Source: Verrucomicrobiales bacterium (GTDB taxonomy: Bacteria > Verrucomicrobiota > Verrucomicrobiia > Verrucomicrobiales > DEV007). From it: a stretch of DNA of 8,657 bases. Of this stretch, positions 1-6,316 are shown in pieces. The position numbers and the translations under genes are program-made. The stretch lies in assembly GCA_013911195.1 (NCBI GenBank), contig JACETS010000109.1:1-8657 (forward strand), given 5' to 3'. Within the stretch, counting starts at the first letter, position 1. Each line of letters opens with the position of its first letter. Under the pieces are notes generated by a model that saw nothing but the letters and a program-made list of their open reading frames with translations, was not told the origin of the DNA and searched no databases.

Positions 1-65
1 ATTCTAATTAATAAGATATTTAAAGTTATTTAATATTTCAGTATTGGCAAATCATTTTTTATAAA

Positions 66-138
66 TTTATCAAAAATGAGTGGTGTTTTTTTATCATATT
101 TGATAATTTTGGGGTTTTCTTGGTAGAAATTTGATAAA
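66..138. repeat. Cluster of TTATCA/TGATAA half-sites in the left intergenic region
   Basis: The 256 bases left of the peptidase gene contain no supportable coding region and are very AT-rich. Within them lie TTTATCAAA (66-74), a palindrome TTATCA-TATT-TGATAA (91-106) and TTTGATAAA (130-138), the last being the exact reverse complement of the first. The half-sites therefore face each other in a roughly nested arrangement. This could be a set of operator half-sites for a gene beyond the left edge, or a weak hairpin region at the 3' end of the peptidase transcript. It could also be chance in such AT-rich DNA. No GC-rich terminator stem is present. Confidence 0.3.
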
Positions 139-256
139 GTTTTTAAAATTAATGAAGATAATTATTTTAGAAAACCCGATAAGCAAAAAGAATCAAATAT
201 CAAGATTGGCGAAATAAAGTACTAATTTAACCTTAGCTTTCGAACGAGGCACCCAA

Positions 257-1087
257 TTACCAATCAATCGGGTCAAGTTTATAAAAGCTCTTAAGCTCAT
301 TATAAATGGCGGGATAGCGCCTAAGTAGAGCCTTTGGTTTTTCAAAGAAAGTCTCCGTAGCTACAGCAAAAAACTCAGCCGGATTAGTAGCTCCATACTC
401 ATCAATGACAAGTTTTCTCCCTTTTTTGAATCGCTTTGCATGTTGAATGTAGGCTTCTTGAAAATTTTTACTCCAATCCTTATGCGCCTCATCAAAACCC
501 TTTAACGGGGCCCCATCTGCAGCGCCATCCCATTGATCTAGCTGGTGAGCAAATTCATGAATGACTAAATTTTGCCCATCATTAGTTATTGCAGGTCCTC
601 TCAACGTATGTTTCCAAGATAACACTATAGTGCCCTGTTCCCAAGATTCCCCTAGCCGCGAACCTCCACTTGCTACCGTTCCATCTTTATTCTGTTTTTG
701 CTCAGCATTATACATATCAGGATAAACTAGAATAGTTGTTAGCTTATCATAAAAACCACATCGACCATTAACCAAAAGAAGACAGGCTTGTCCTGCAATT
801 GTAACGCACATTTCTTCGGTTAATTCTTCCAGCTCCCCACATGCCTCAAAGGTTTTCTCATCCATAAAAACATTAATGTATCCATGTAAGGTTTTTTTTA
901 CGCCATCAGGCAATTTTTTATATAATGGAAAATTCTTATTTAAGATATTATGCCATTCTTGTGGAAAAACTGAGGCAATCAAACTCTGCCTACGCTTTTT
1001 GATTTGTTTTGACTGAGCCAATAAAAATACCACTACAAATGTTGCCAGTATTAGTATTAAAATAATAATTATGTATATATTTGTCAC
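257..1087 (-). CDS. mtfA: MtfA/M90-family zinc metallopeptidase, membrane-anchored
   Basis: This is a predicted zinc-dependent peptidase of the MtfA (M90) family. In E. coli, MtfA is an aminopeptidase-like protein that binds the glucose repressor Mlc. The 276-residue product is close to the usual length of about 265. The zinc site HEFAHQLD lies at residues 177-184 (ligands H177 and H181, catalytic E178). The downstream conserved block NPAEFFAVATETFFEKP starts at 235, and E238 is the likely third ligand. Residues 4-24 form a hydrophobic segment followed by a basic stretch (KQIKKRR), which suggests a single N-terminal membrane anchor with the peptidase domain in the cytoplasm; E. coli MtfA is soluble. 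The start is GTG at 1087-1085, fixed by an in-frame TAG immediately before it. No Shine-Dalgarno sequence is visible. The gene is divergent from the esterase gene. Family assignment is firm; the substrate and any Mlc-like partner are unknown here. Confidence 0.9.
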   Translation of the reverse strand: MTNIYIIIILILILATFVVVFLLAQSKQIKKRRQSLIASVFPQEWHNILNKNFPLYKKLPDGVKKTLHGYINVFMDEKTFEACGELEELTEEMCVTIAGQACLLLVNGRCGFYDKLTTILVYPDMYNAEQKQNKDGTVASGGSRLGESWEQGTIVLSWKHTLRGPAITNDGQNLVIHEFAHQLDQWDGAADGAPLKGFDEAHKDWSKNFQEAYIQHAKRFKKGRKLVIDEYGATNPAEFFAVATETFFEKPKALLRRYPAIYNELKSFYKLDPIDW

Positions 1088-1164
1088 CTATCACTATTAT
1101 AAACGATTAGAACAATTACTCACAGAAAAAACAGAGACAACTCAACTAATCTATCACTTATTAT
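1088..1164. promoter_or_regulatory. Divergent 77-bp spacer with a near-identical direct repeat at both ends
   Basis: This spacer must hold the promoters of both the minus-strand peptidase gene and the plus-strand esterase gene, unless they are read from inside neighbouring genes. It begins with CTATCACTATTAT (1088-1100) and ends with CTATCACTTATTAT (1151-1164). The two copies differ by one inserted T, and each abuts a start codon. I do not see a convincing -35/-10 pair in either direction. The repeat may be a regulator site or chance similarity in AT-rich DNA. Confidence 0.35.
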
Positions 1165-2130
1165 ATGTATAATTTTGTATTTTTATTTTCTTTCGTATTT
1201 TTTCTTACTCTCCAATGGCAAGGTTACGGACAAAATTCTCATAATGCCAAAAAAACAGTTAAAGTCTTTATTCTTGCTGGCCAATCAAACATGGAAGGTC
1301 ATGGGCTCATTAAAGGAAGGCCAGATCAAAAAGGAACCCTTGAAAAACTTATAAAAAATCCAAAGGCTTCAAAAGATTTAAAAAAATTAGCCAATGCGAA
1401 TGGAGAATGGAAAACCAGAGATGACGTATGGATTAGCTGGCTTAATAAAAACGGAAAACTTACTGTAGGTGGATATGCTGGGAGAGGCTCAATAGGCCCT
1501 GAGCTTGGCTTCGGATGGGTAATTGGTGATTACTTGGAGGAACCAGTAATTCTGTTGAAATTTGGTCCCGGCGGAACCAGTCTAGCCGGCCCTTGGAGAC
1601 CACCAAGTTCTGGCCCTAAGGACGGTGAAGCTAGAGGTGACAAAATAGGAAGTCAGTATGATCACCTAATAAATAAAACGAAAAATATCTTGTCTAATTT
1701 GGAGAAGTATTTTCCAAAATTAACAGGCAGTAAGTTAGAACTAGCGGGATTTGGTTGGCACCAAGGATGGAATGATGGTTGTAATATGAAAGATTCAAAA
1801 GAGTATAAACAAAATCTTATCAATTTCATAAAAGATGTCAGAAGAGATTTAGATGTCGATGACCTTCCCTTTGTCATAGCCGGAAGTGGGTTCGGCGGTT
1901 GGGAGCAATCCATTGATAGGCGACTCATGATCATAAACTCACAGAAATCGGTAACAGAAATTCCTGAGCTAAAAGGGTCAACTCGTTACGTGGAAACTAG
2001 AGACTTTTTTCGTGATGGTTCCGTATCACCAAGACCAATTCGTTATCACTGGTGCTGTAATGCAGAAACATATTGGTTGATAGGAGAAAGCATGGGGAAA
2101 TCGATGGTTGGAATTTTGAAGAACAAATAA
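1165..2130 (+). CDS. Secreted SASA-domain (sialate O-acetylesterase-like) carbohydrate esterase
   Basis: This is a predicted SGNH-type esterase of the SASA family, which includes sialate O-acetylesterase and CE6-like acetyl xylan esterases that remove acetyl groups from sugars. The first 20 or so residues are strongly hydrophobic and end near QGYGQN, consistent with export to the periplasm or outside; the usual N-terminal Lys/Arg is missing. The nucleophile block ILAGQSNMEGHG gives Ser41. A glycine-rich block FGPGGTSLAGPW spans about 133-144, and GWHQGWND (197-204) matches the family's WHQGE/N-D block. The C-terminal YHWCCNAETYWLIG places the likely catalytic His at 295. The mature enzyme is a single domain of about 300 residues. 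An in-frame TAA upstream (1147-1149) and no other start codon before 1165 support this ATG. The lipase gene follows 41 bases downstream on the same strand, so co-transcription is likely. The exact sugar substrate cannot be read from sequence. Confidence 0.85.
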   Translation: MYNFVFLFSFVFFLTLQWQGYGQNSHNAKKTVKVFILAGQSNMEGHGLIKGRPDQKGTLEKLIKNPKASKDLKKLANANGEWKTRDDVWISWLNKNGKLTVGGYAGRGSIGPELGFGWVIGDYLEEPVILLKFGPGGTSLAGPWRPPSSGPKDGEARGDKIGSQYDHLINKTKNILSNLEKYFPKLTGSKLELAGFGWHQGWNDGCNMKDSKEYKQNLINFIKDVRRDLDVDDLPFVIAGSGFGGWEQSIDRRLMIINSQKSVTEIPELKGSTRYVETRDFFRDGSVSPRPIRYHWCCNAETYWLIGESMGKSMVGILKNK

Positions 2131-2171
2131 TCCTAAGAAAATTATATCCTCTAATATCAAAAGAGATAATA

Positions 2172-2987
2172 ATGCTAAAATTCGACCTCAACGACAAAGG
2201 GTTTAATCTTAACAACGCTTATAGTTGTTGCCTCCTATCAGATGCGGCCTATTTACCTAAAGAACTCATCGGGCACAAATTAATCGAAGAATGGGAAATG
2301 ACTTCAGTTTCCCCTTTTGCAAATAATAATGCTAGGGGCTTCGTTGCTTCATCCGAGGAAATAACTGTAGTCGCTTTTACAGGAAGTGAATTTGATATTG
2401 AGCTTTGGCAGGAAAATATTGACGCTCAATTCTCACCAGGTCCCTTCCAATCCGAGGATCGGGTTCATCGAGGTTTCAATCTTGGAATATCCGATATTCG
2501 CGATGAATTAATATCTAAAATTGAAAAAATTGGAAATAAAAACTCTAAACTAATTATTACTGGTCATAGCCTTGGCGGAGCCATTGCCAATATTTTTGCG
2601 GCTCACATGTTTCATAACGAAATCAAACCCCATGCCGTTTATACCTTTGGCTCACCTCGAGTAGGATGTAAAAAATTTCGCCAATTATATGATTATATAT
2701 CCAAGGGAAGAAGTTTTCGCATTGTAAATCGACATGACATAGTTCCAAGAACTCCTCCCAGAATTTCCAGATTCCACCATGTTGGTGAGTTACATTATAT
2801 AGATCCTTCTGGCAAAATGCATAAAGGAATAAGTGCTTGGAATCGTCTCTTACTATATCTAGACCCTACAGGTAAAACACCTAAAGCTCATATTAAGGAA
2901 ATTATTAAGAGACTTCCAAATGCAATCGAAGACCATTTGCTAAAGAATTATTTAATGAAATTTGAATCTCTTATAGAGAATAAATAA
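2172..2987 (+). CDS. Class 3 (fungal-type) lipase-like alpha/beta hydrolase
   Basis: This is a predicted esterase/lipase of the lipase class 3 fold, which hydrolyses acylglycerols or other carboxyl esters. With the ATG at 2172 it is 271 residues. It shows VVAFTGSE (66-73), matching the family's oxyanion-hole FRGT/S block, VHRGF (98-102), the nucleophile elbow GHSLGGA (131-137, Ser133), the acid block VNRHDIVPR (185-193, Asp189), and DHLLKNY (254-260), where His255 is the likely third catalytic residue. No signal peptide is visible, so the product is probably cytoplasmic, unlike the preceding secreted esterase. The frame is open back to a TTG at 2073 inside the esterase gene, but that region looks non-coding in this frame. 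The ATG at 2172 has a weak purine-rich site (AAGAGA, 2161-2166) at suitable spacing. The 41-base gap to the esterase suggests a two-gene operon. The gene converges on yaaA with an 8-base gap. Confidence 0.82.
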   Translation: MLKFDLNDKGFNLNNAYSCCLLSDAAYLPKELIGHKLIEEWEMTSVSPFANNNARGFVASSEEITVVAFTGSEFDIELWQENIDAQFSPGPFQSEDRVHRGFNLGISDIRDELISKIEKIGNKNSKLIITGHSLGGAIANIFAAHMFHNEIKPHAVYTFGSPRVGCKKFRQLYDYISKGRSFRIVNRHDIVPRTPPRISRFHHVGELHYIDPSGKMHKGISAWNRLLLYLDPTGKTPKAHIKEIIKRLPNAIEDHLLKNYLMKFESLIENK

Positions 2988-2995
2988 TTACTTTC

Positions 2996-3763
2996 TCAGT
3001 CCCTCAAAAATACAGGCTCATTTTCAGTTGAAGATTCTGAACAGTAATAATAACCATCGGTTTCAAATTCCAACAACTTGGACCGTGTCTTGATTTTATT
3101 ACGGATAATAAAATCGGCCATCATACCTCTGGCCTTCTTAGCATAAAAACTGATAAATTTATATTTACCATTTTTGTAATCTTTAAATGTAGGAGTTATG
3201 ACCTCTACGCCAATTTTGTTAAGATCAACTGCATTGGCATATTCATTGGAAGCAAGATTTACCAATGCCTTGCTTTTGGTTTCCTCGATAGCCTTACTCA
3301 AAGCTGATGTTAATTTACTACCCCAAAATTCATAGAGGTTCCCTCCTCTTTTATTTTTAAAGTTTGTGCCCATCTCTAAACGATAAGCTTGTATCAAATC
3401 AAGAGGCCTCAACATACCATAAAGCCCACTTAAAATACGTAATCTTTTCTGAGCAAAATCAAAATCGCTAGACTTCCAATCATTTAAATTAAAGCCGGTG
3501 TAGACATCGCCTTTAAAGGCCAATAAAGCTTGCCTAGAATTTTCAATATTAAATGGCGTAGACCAAGCACGATACCTATCAAAATTTAACTTAGAGAGTT
3601 TTTCACTTATACTCATTAATTCCCCTAACTCTTTTTGAGTAATTTTCTTTAATCCATTAACCAAAGCCTTAGACTCAGAAATGAATTCGGGATTCGAATG
3701 CTTATTTGTTAAGCATTCACCGTTGAAATCCAGTGTTTTTGCAGGAGAAAGTGTTATTACCAT
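2996..3763 (-). CDS. yaaA: Peroxide stress protein YaaA (DUF328/UPF0246)
   Basis: This is YaaA, a cytoplasmic protein that in E. coli is induced by OxyR and limits hydrogen peroxide damage by lowering free intracellular iron; DNA binding has also been reported for the family. The 255-residue length matches the usual length of about 258. Family hallmarks run the full length: N-terminal MVITLSPAKTLDF (1-13), LLAFKGDVYTGF (80-91), LSGLYGMLRPLDLIQAYRLE (111-130), NLASNEYANAVD (169-180), and FKDYKNGKYKFISFYAKKAR (193-212), followed by GMMADFII. The C-terminal EPVFLRD also fits. ATG at 3763-3761 is the natural start because the conserved MVITLSPAK begins there and an in-frame TAA lies four codons upstream. 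No Shine-Dalgarno sequence is seen. The gene is divergent from htpG and shares a 227-bp control region with it. The protein looks complete. Confidence 0.95.
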   Translation of the reverse strand: MVITLSPAKTLDFNGECLTNKHSNPEFISESKALVNGLKKITQKELGELMSISEKLSKLNFDRYRAWSTPFNIENSRQALLAFKGDVYTGFNLNDWKSSDFDFAQKRLRILSGLYGMLRPLDLIQAYRLEMGTNFKNKRGGNLYEFWGSKLTSALSKAIEETKSKALVNLASNEYANAVDLNKIGVEVITPTFKDYKNGKYKFISFYAKKARGMMADFIIRNKIKTRSKLLEFETDGYYYCSESSTENEPVFLRD

Positions 3764-3878
3764 ACTATGTGATTATCTATGATTATTATTTACGCTAATT
3801 CTCTTAATTAGATTTATTAAAATCAATTCAATCTACCTTAAACTACAATTAATTATTAAAAAACAATCAATGTTTATC

Positions 3879-3894
3879 ACCCAATGATTTGGGT
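3879..3894. promoter_or_regulatory. Perfect inverted repeat ACCCAA-N4-TTGGGT between yaaA and htpG
   Basis: ACCCAA (3879-3884) and TTGGGT (3889-3894) are perfect reverse complements separated by TGAT. The repeat stands out because it is the GC-richer spot in an otherwise AT-rich 227-bp divergent spacer. It lies about 96 bases before the htpG start and 115 bases from the yaaA start. There is no following T-run, so a terminator is unlikely. A regulator binding site is a reasonable guess. It is not a CIRCE element (TTAGCACTC-N9-GAGTGCTAA), and I see no sigma-32-type promoter nearby. Confidence 0.4.
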
Positions 3895-3953
3895 AGTCAA
3901 AGTAAGTTCTAACTTATTCCGACGGCATGATGACAAAACTATTGTATGTCTCG

Positions 3954-3981
3954 TTGACAACACAAACTTAAAATTTAAAGT
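3954..3981 (+). promoter_or_regulatory. Candidate housekeeping promoter very close to the htpG start
   Basis: TTGACA (3954-3959) is an exact -35 consensus. A weak -10, TAAAGT (3976-3981, four of six consensus bases), follows after 16 bases. If used, transcription would begin within a few bases of the ATG at 3991, giving an almost leaderless mRNA. This would fit the lack of any Shine-Dalgarno sequence ahead of htpG. The poor -10 keeps confidence low. Confidence 0.3.
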
Positions 3982-3990
3982 CACGCTTAA

Positions 3991-5832
3991 ATGGGTAAAG
4001 AAAATAAAAAACAGGAATTTCAAGCCGAAGTGCAACAGCTTCTGGATATAGTTATTAATTCGCTATATACCGATAAAGAAATCTTCATTAGAGAACTTGT
4101 CTCAAATGCTGCCGATGCCCTCGAGAAATTGAAGTATACAGAGCTAACAGGAAACAAAATCGGTGATGCCGAATTAGAGCTTGAGATCAAAATCACCACT
4201 GATGAGGAAAATAAAACCATAACTATTTCAGACCATGGTATAGGAATGGAAGAAAGTGAACTCGTCGAAAATTTAGGCACAATTGCACATTCAGGTTCAA
4301 AGAACTTTATCAAATCAATTTCTGACACCTCTGAAAAAGAGACTAACCTCATAGGCCAATTTGGAGTCGGATTTTATAGTGCCTTTATGGTAAGTGATAA
4401 AGTAAACGTCCAAACAAAATCATGGAAAGAAGGTTCAGCCACTCTTTCATGGGTGAGTGATGGTAAAACAGGTTATGAAATAGCTGAGGCAGAGGATCAA
4501 AAAAGAGGCACCAGCATTACGATAGCTCTTCGAGATGAGCACGAAGAGTTTTCAAAAGACGAAAGAGTAAAAGAAGTGCTTCAAAGTTATTCTAGCTTTG
4601 TCCCCTTCCCCATAATTCTCAATGGTGAAAGAGTAAACAACATCGAGGCATTATGGATGAAATCTAAATCTGATATCTCAGAGGAAGATTATACCGAATT
4701 TTATAAGTTTGCCGCTAAGGCTTTTGACGAACCTCGATACCGCCTGCACTTCAACGCCGATGCTCCTTTGATGATTAATTCTTTGGTATTTGTTCCGAAA
4801 GAAAATCCAGAAAAATTTGGATTTGGCCAAATAGACCCTGGAGTGGCACTTTATTGTAATAAAGTCCTGATCGACGGGCAGCCTAAAGGGTTATTGCCAG
4901 ATTGGCTGAGATTTTTAAAGGGCGTTATAGATAGTGAAGATTTACCTCTGAATATTTCCAGAGAAACGATGCAGGATAGTGCGCTTATCCGAAAACTTAA
5001 TCGATTAATCACTAAAAGATTCATCAAATTATTAGAGAATGAAGCAAAATCGAATGAGGAAGGTTATAATGACTTTTATGAGCAGTACCGTCATTTCATA
5101 AAAGAGGGTGTAATCACTGACAATGATCATCGAGAGGAACTCTCAAAACTTCTTCGCTTTGAATCCTCAATGACTGAGAATGGAACGATGACTAGCCTAG
5201 ACGATTATTTAAGTCGAATGAAGGAGTCTCAAGATAAAATTTATTATCAAGTTTCATCAGACAGAGAAAGCATTGAAGCTGCTCCATATCTGGAGGCATT
5301 CAAGGCAAGAAGCCTTGAGGTTTTATTTCTTTGTGAACCTATCGATGAATATCTAGTGGGCAATCTAACTACTTATCAGGAAAAGGAACTCGTTTCTATA
5401 GACAAATCTGGACTCGAACTTGAGAAAATCGACAATGATGGCGAGGGGTTGGATGAAAAATCCATGAATTCACTCTGTGAATGGATGAAGGAAACTCTTG
5501 GGGAAAAAGTCACTGAAATAAAATCTAGCGACCGGTTGATCAATAGTCCTGCAGCTGCACTGATCCCTGGTGGAGCAATGAGCCCACAAATGAAACAAAT
5601 GATGAAACAGATGAATCCTGATTTTTCTGATTCACAAAACGTCGAAATCGAACTCAACCCCAATCACGACCTGATTAAAAAACTTAATTCTGCTAGAGAA
5701 GATCAACCTGATCTTGCAAAAATGATTGCTGAACAACTCTCTGATAACGCATTACTTTCTGCCGGGTTATTAGATGAGAGCAAAGGCATGGTTGAAAGAG
5801 TCTATGATATCATGCTTAGGTCTCTGGATTAA
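3991..5832 (+). CDS. htpG: Molecular chaperone HtpG (bacterial Hsp90)
   Basis: HtpG is the cytosolic Hsp90 chaperone, a homodimeric ATP-driven machine that remodels client proteins with the DnaK system. The 613 residues match the family length (E. coli about 624). The N-terminal GHKL ATPase domain (about 1-215) shows FIRELVSNAADALEKLKY from 32, with catalytic E35 and Mg/ATP residue N39, then DHGIGM (81-86), LGTIAHSGSKNF (95-106) and the lid block GQFGVGFYSAF (122-132). The middle domain (about 220-490) carries EDLPLNISRETMQ (316-328), whose R324 corresponds to the arginine that contacts ATP. The C-terminal dimerisation domain follows a Met/Gln-rich stretch (MSPQMKQMMKQMNPDF) and has the usual NPNHDLIKKL motif. 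An in-frame TAA directly before the ATG at 3991 fixes the start. No Shine-Dalgarno sequence or CIRCE element is visible. All key residues are present, so the protein should be functional. Confidence 0.98.
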   Translation: MGKENKKQEFQAEVQQLLDIVINSLYTDKEIFIRELVSNAADALEKLKYTELTGNKIGDAELELEIKITTDEENKTITISDHGIGMEESELVENLGTIAHSGSKNFIKSISDTSEKETNLIGQFGVGFYSAFMVSDKVNVQTKSWKEGSATLSWVSDGKTGYEIAEAEDQKRGTSITIALRDEHEEFSKDERVKEVLQSYSSFVPFPIILNGERVNNIEALWMKSKSDISEEDYTEFYKFAAKAFDEPRYRLHFNADAPLMINSLVFVPKENPEKFGFGQIDPGVALYCNKVLIDGQPKGLLPDWLRFLKGVIDSEDLPLNISRETMQDSALIRKLNRLITKRFIKLLENEAKSNEEGYNDFYEQYRHFIKEGVITDNDHREELSKLLRFESSMTENGTMTSLDDYLSRMKESQDKIYYQVSSDRESIEAAPYLEAFKARSLEVLFLCEPIDEYLVGNLTTYQEKELVSIDKSGLELEKIDNDGEGLDEKSMNSLCEWMKETLGEKVTEIKSSDRLINSPAAALIPGGAMSPQMKQMMKQMNPDFSDSQNVEIELNPNHDLIKKLNSAREDQPDLAKMIAEQLSDNALLSAGLLDESKGMVERVYDIMLRSLD

Positions 5833-5895
5833 AACATAAATAGAGCCCGCCCCAAGTACTCATACCTGGTAAAACAAAATATACTTTCTAATTAC

Positions 5896-6102
5896 TTAAA
5901 GCCCCACAGGAGAGACTGCGGTTGGAGGCGGTGGACTCTTGTGACTTATTTTCTGCAGTTTTCTGTGATCCCTATCAGAAACCTCCTTAAGTTTATCAAG
6001 ATCTTCTCTCTCAATTTCTAATTTAATTTCGAGAGCATTGATTCTTTCCTCTAAACTTTGTACCTTATTTTCTATACCATTCTTGGTTTTTTCCTCAGAC
6101 AT
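5896..6102 (-). CDS. Small SlyX-like coiled-coil protein
   Basis: This is a 68-residue protein starting MSEEKTKNG. It is highly charged and has a heptad pattern of hydrophobic residues (VQSLEERINALEIKLEIERE, then DLDKLKEV), so a coiled coil of about 40 residues is likely. It ends in a proline-rich tail (SPPPPTAVSPVGL). Length, a coiled coil beginning with the LEERINALE pattern, and the proline-containing tail all resemble SlyX (72 residues in E. coli), a small protein of unclear role. Similarity is low, however, and any short coiled-coil protein could look like this. The ATG at 6102-6100 is chosen over a TTG 24 bases upstream because a strong Shine-Dalgarno sequence sits 8 bases before it. 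The gene converges on htpG with a 63-base gap and is divergent from the lipoprotein gene. Confidence 0.65.
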   Translation of the reverse strand: MSEEKTKNGIENKVQSLEERINALEIKLEIEREDLDKLKEVSDRDHRKLQKISHKSPPPPTAVSPVGL

Positions 6103-6110
6103 TTCATTTT

Positions 6111-6119
6111 CCCTTCCTT
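6111..6119 (-). promoter_or_regulatory. Strong Shine-Dalgarno sequence for the SlyX-like gene
   Basis: On the minus strand AAGGAAGGG ends 8 bases before the ATG at 6102. It is the only clear Shine-Dalgarno sequence among the genes whose upstream region lies in this window, and it decides the start codon over the TTG at 6126. Confidence 0.6.
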
Positions 6120-6191
6120 GCTTCAATTATCCCCAAACCAAGAAGCAGTGAAGCATTGTTACTTCCTGATCACGAATCACTTGCGATCCGA

Positions 6192-6263
6192 TATAATTAT
6201 AATAATACCAATTAGTTGAAGCTACCAGAAAAAATTGATTAAAATGAAATTCATATTTACTAT
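6192..6263 (+). promoter_or_regulatory. Candidate promoter region for the small lipoprotein gene
   Basis: Two abutting TATAAT hexamers occur at 6192-6197 and 6198-6203, and one also reads TATAAT on the minus strand (6201-6196), so a divergent promoter is possible. Neither plus-strand copy has a good -35 at normal spacing. An alternative is TTGATT (6235-6240), 17 bases, then TACTAT (6258-6263), which would give a leader of about 47 bases before the ATG at 6317. All of this is pattern matching in AT-rich DNA. Confidence 0.28.
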
Positions 6264-6316
6264 TTTTTAATTAACTTTAAATAATTGCTGTTAAATTCTC
6301 CGAAATTTAGAAACTG

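Noticed and set aside
1662..1934. 90-codon minus-strand open frame inside the esterase gene
   Set aside because: It is antisense to strongly conserved esterase motifs and has no recognisable domain, so it is a shadow frame.
2073..2171. N-terminal extension of the lipase from a TTG inside the esterase gene
   Set aside because: It overlaps the conserved C-terminal coding part of the esterase, has no ribosome site, and the added residues do not look like part of the lipase fold; the ATG at 2172 is better placed.
4020..4352. 110-codon minus-strand open frame inside htpG
   Set aside because: It is Ser-rich antisense translation of the conserved Hsp90 ATPase domain; a shadow frame.
5376..5663. 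95-codon minus-strand open frame inside htpG
   Set aside because: It is antisense to the HtpG C-terminal region with low-complexity Ser/Ile composition; a shadow frame.
5833..5895. Possible bidirectional terminator between htpG and the SlyX-like gene
   Set aside because: I found only weak complementarity (for example around AGTACT) and no GC-rich stem followed by a T-run.
6244..6270. Tiny ORF MKFIFTIF upstream of the lipoprotein gene
   Set aside because: Eight codons with no ribosome site in AT-rich DNA; expected by chance.
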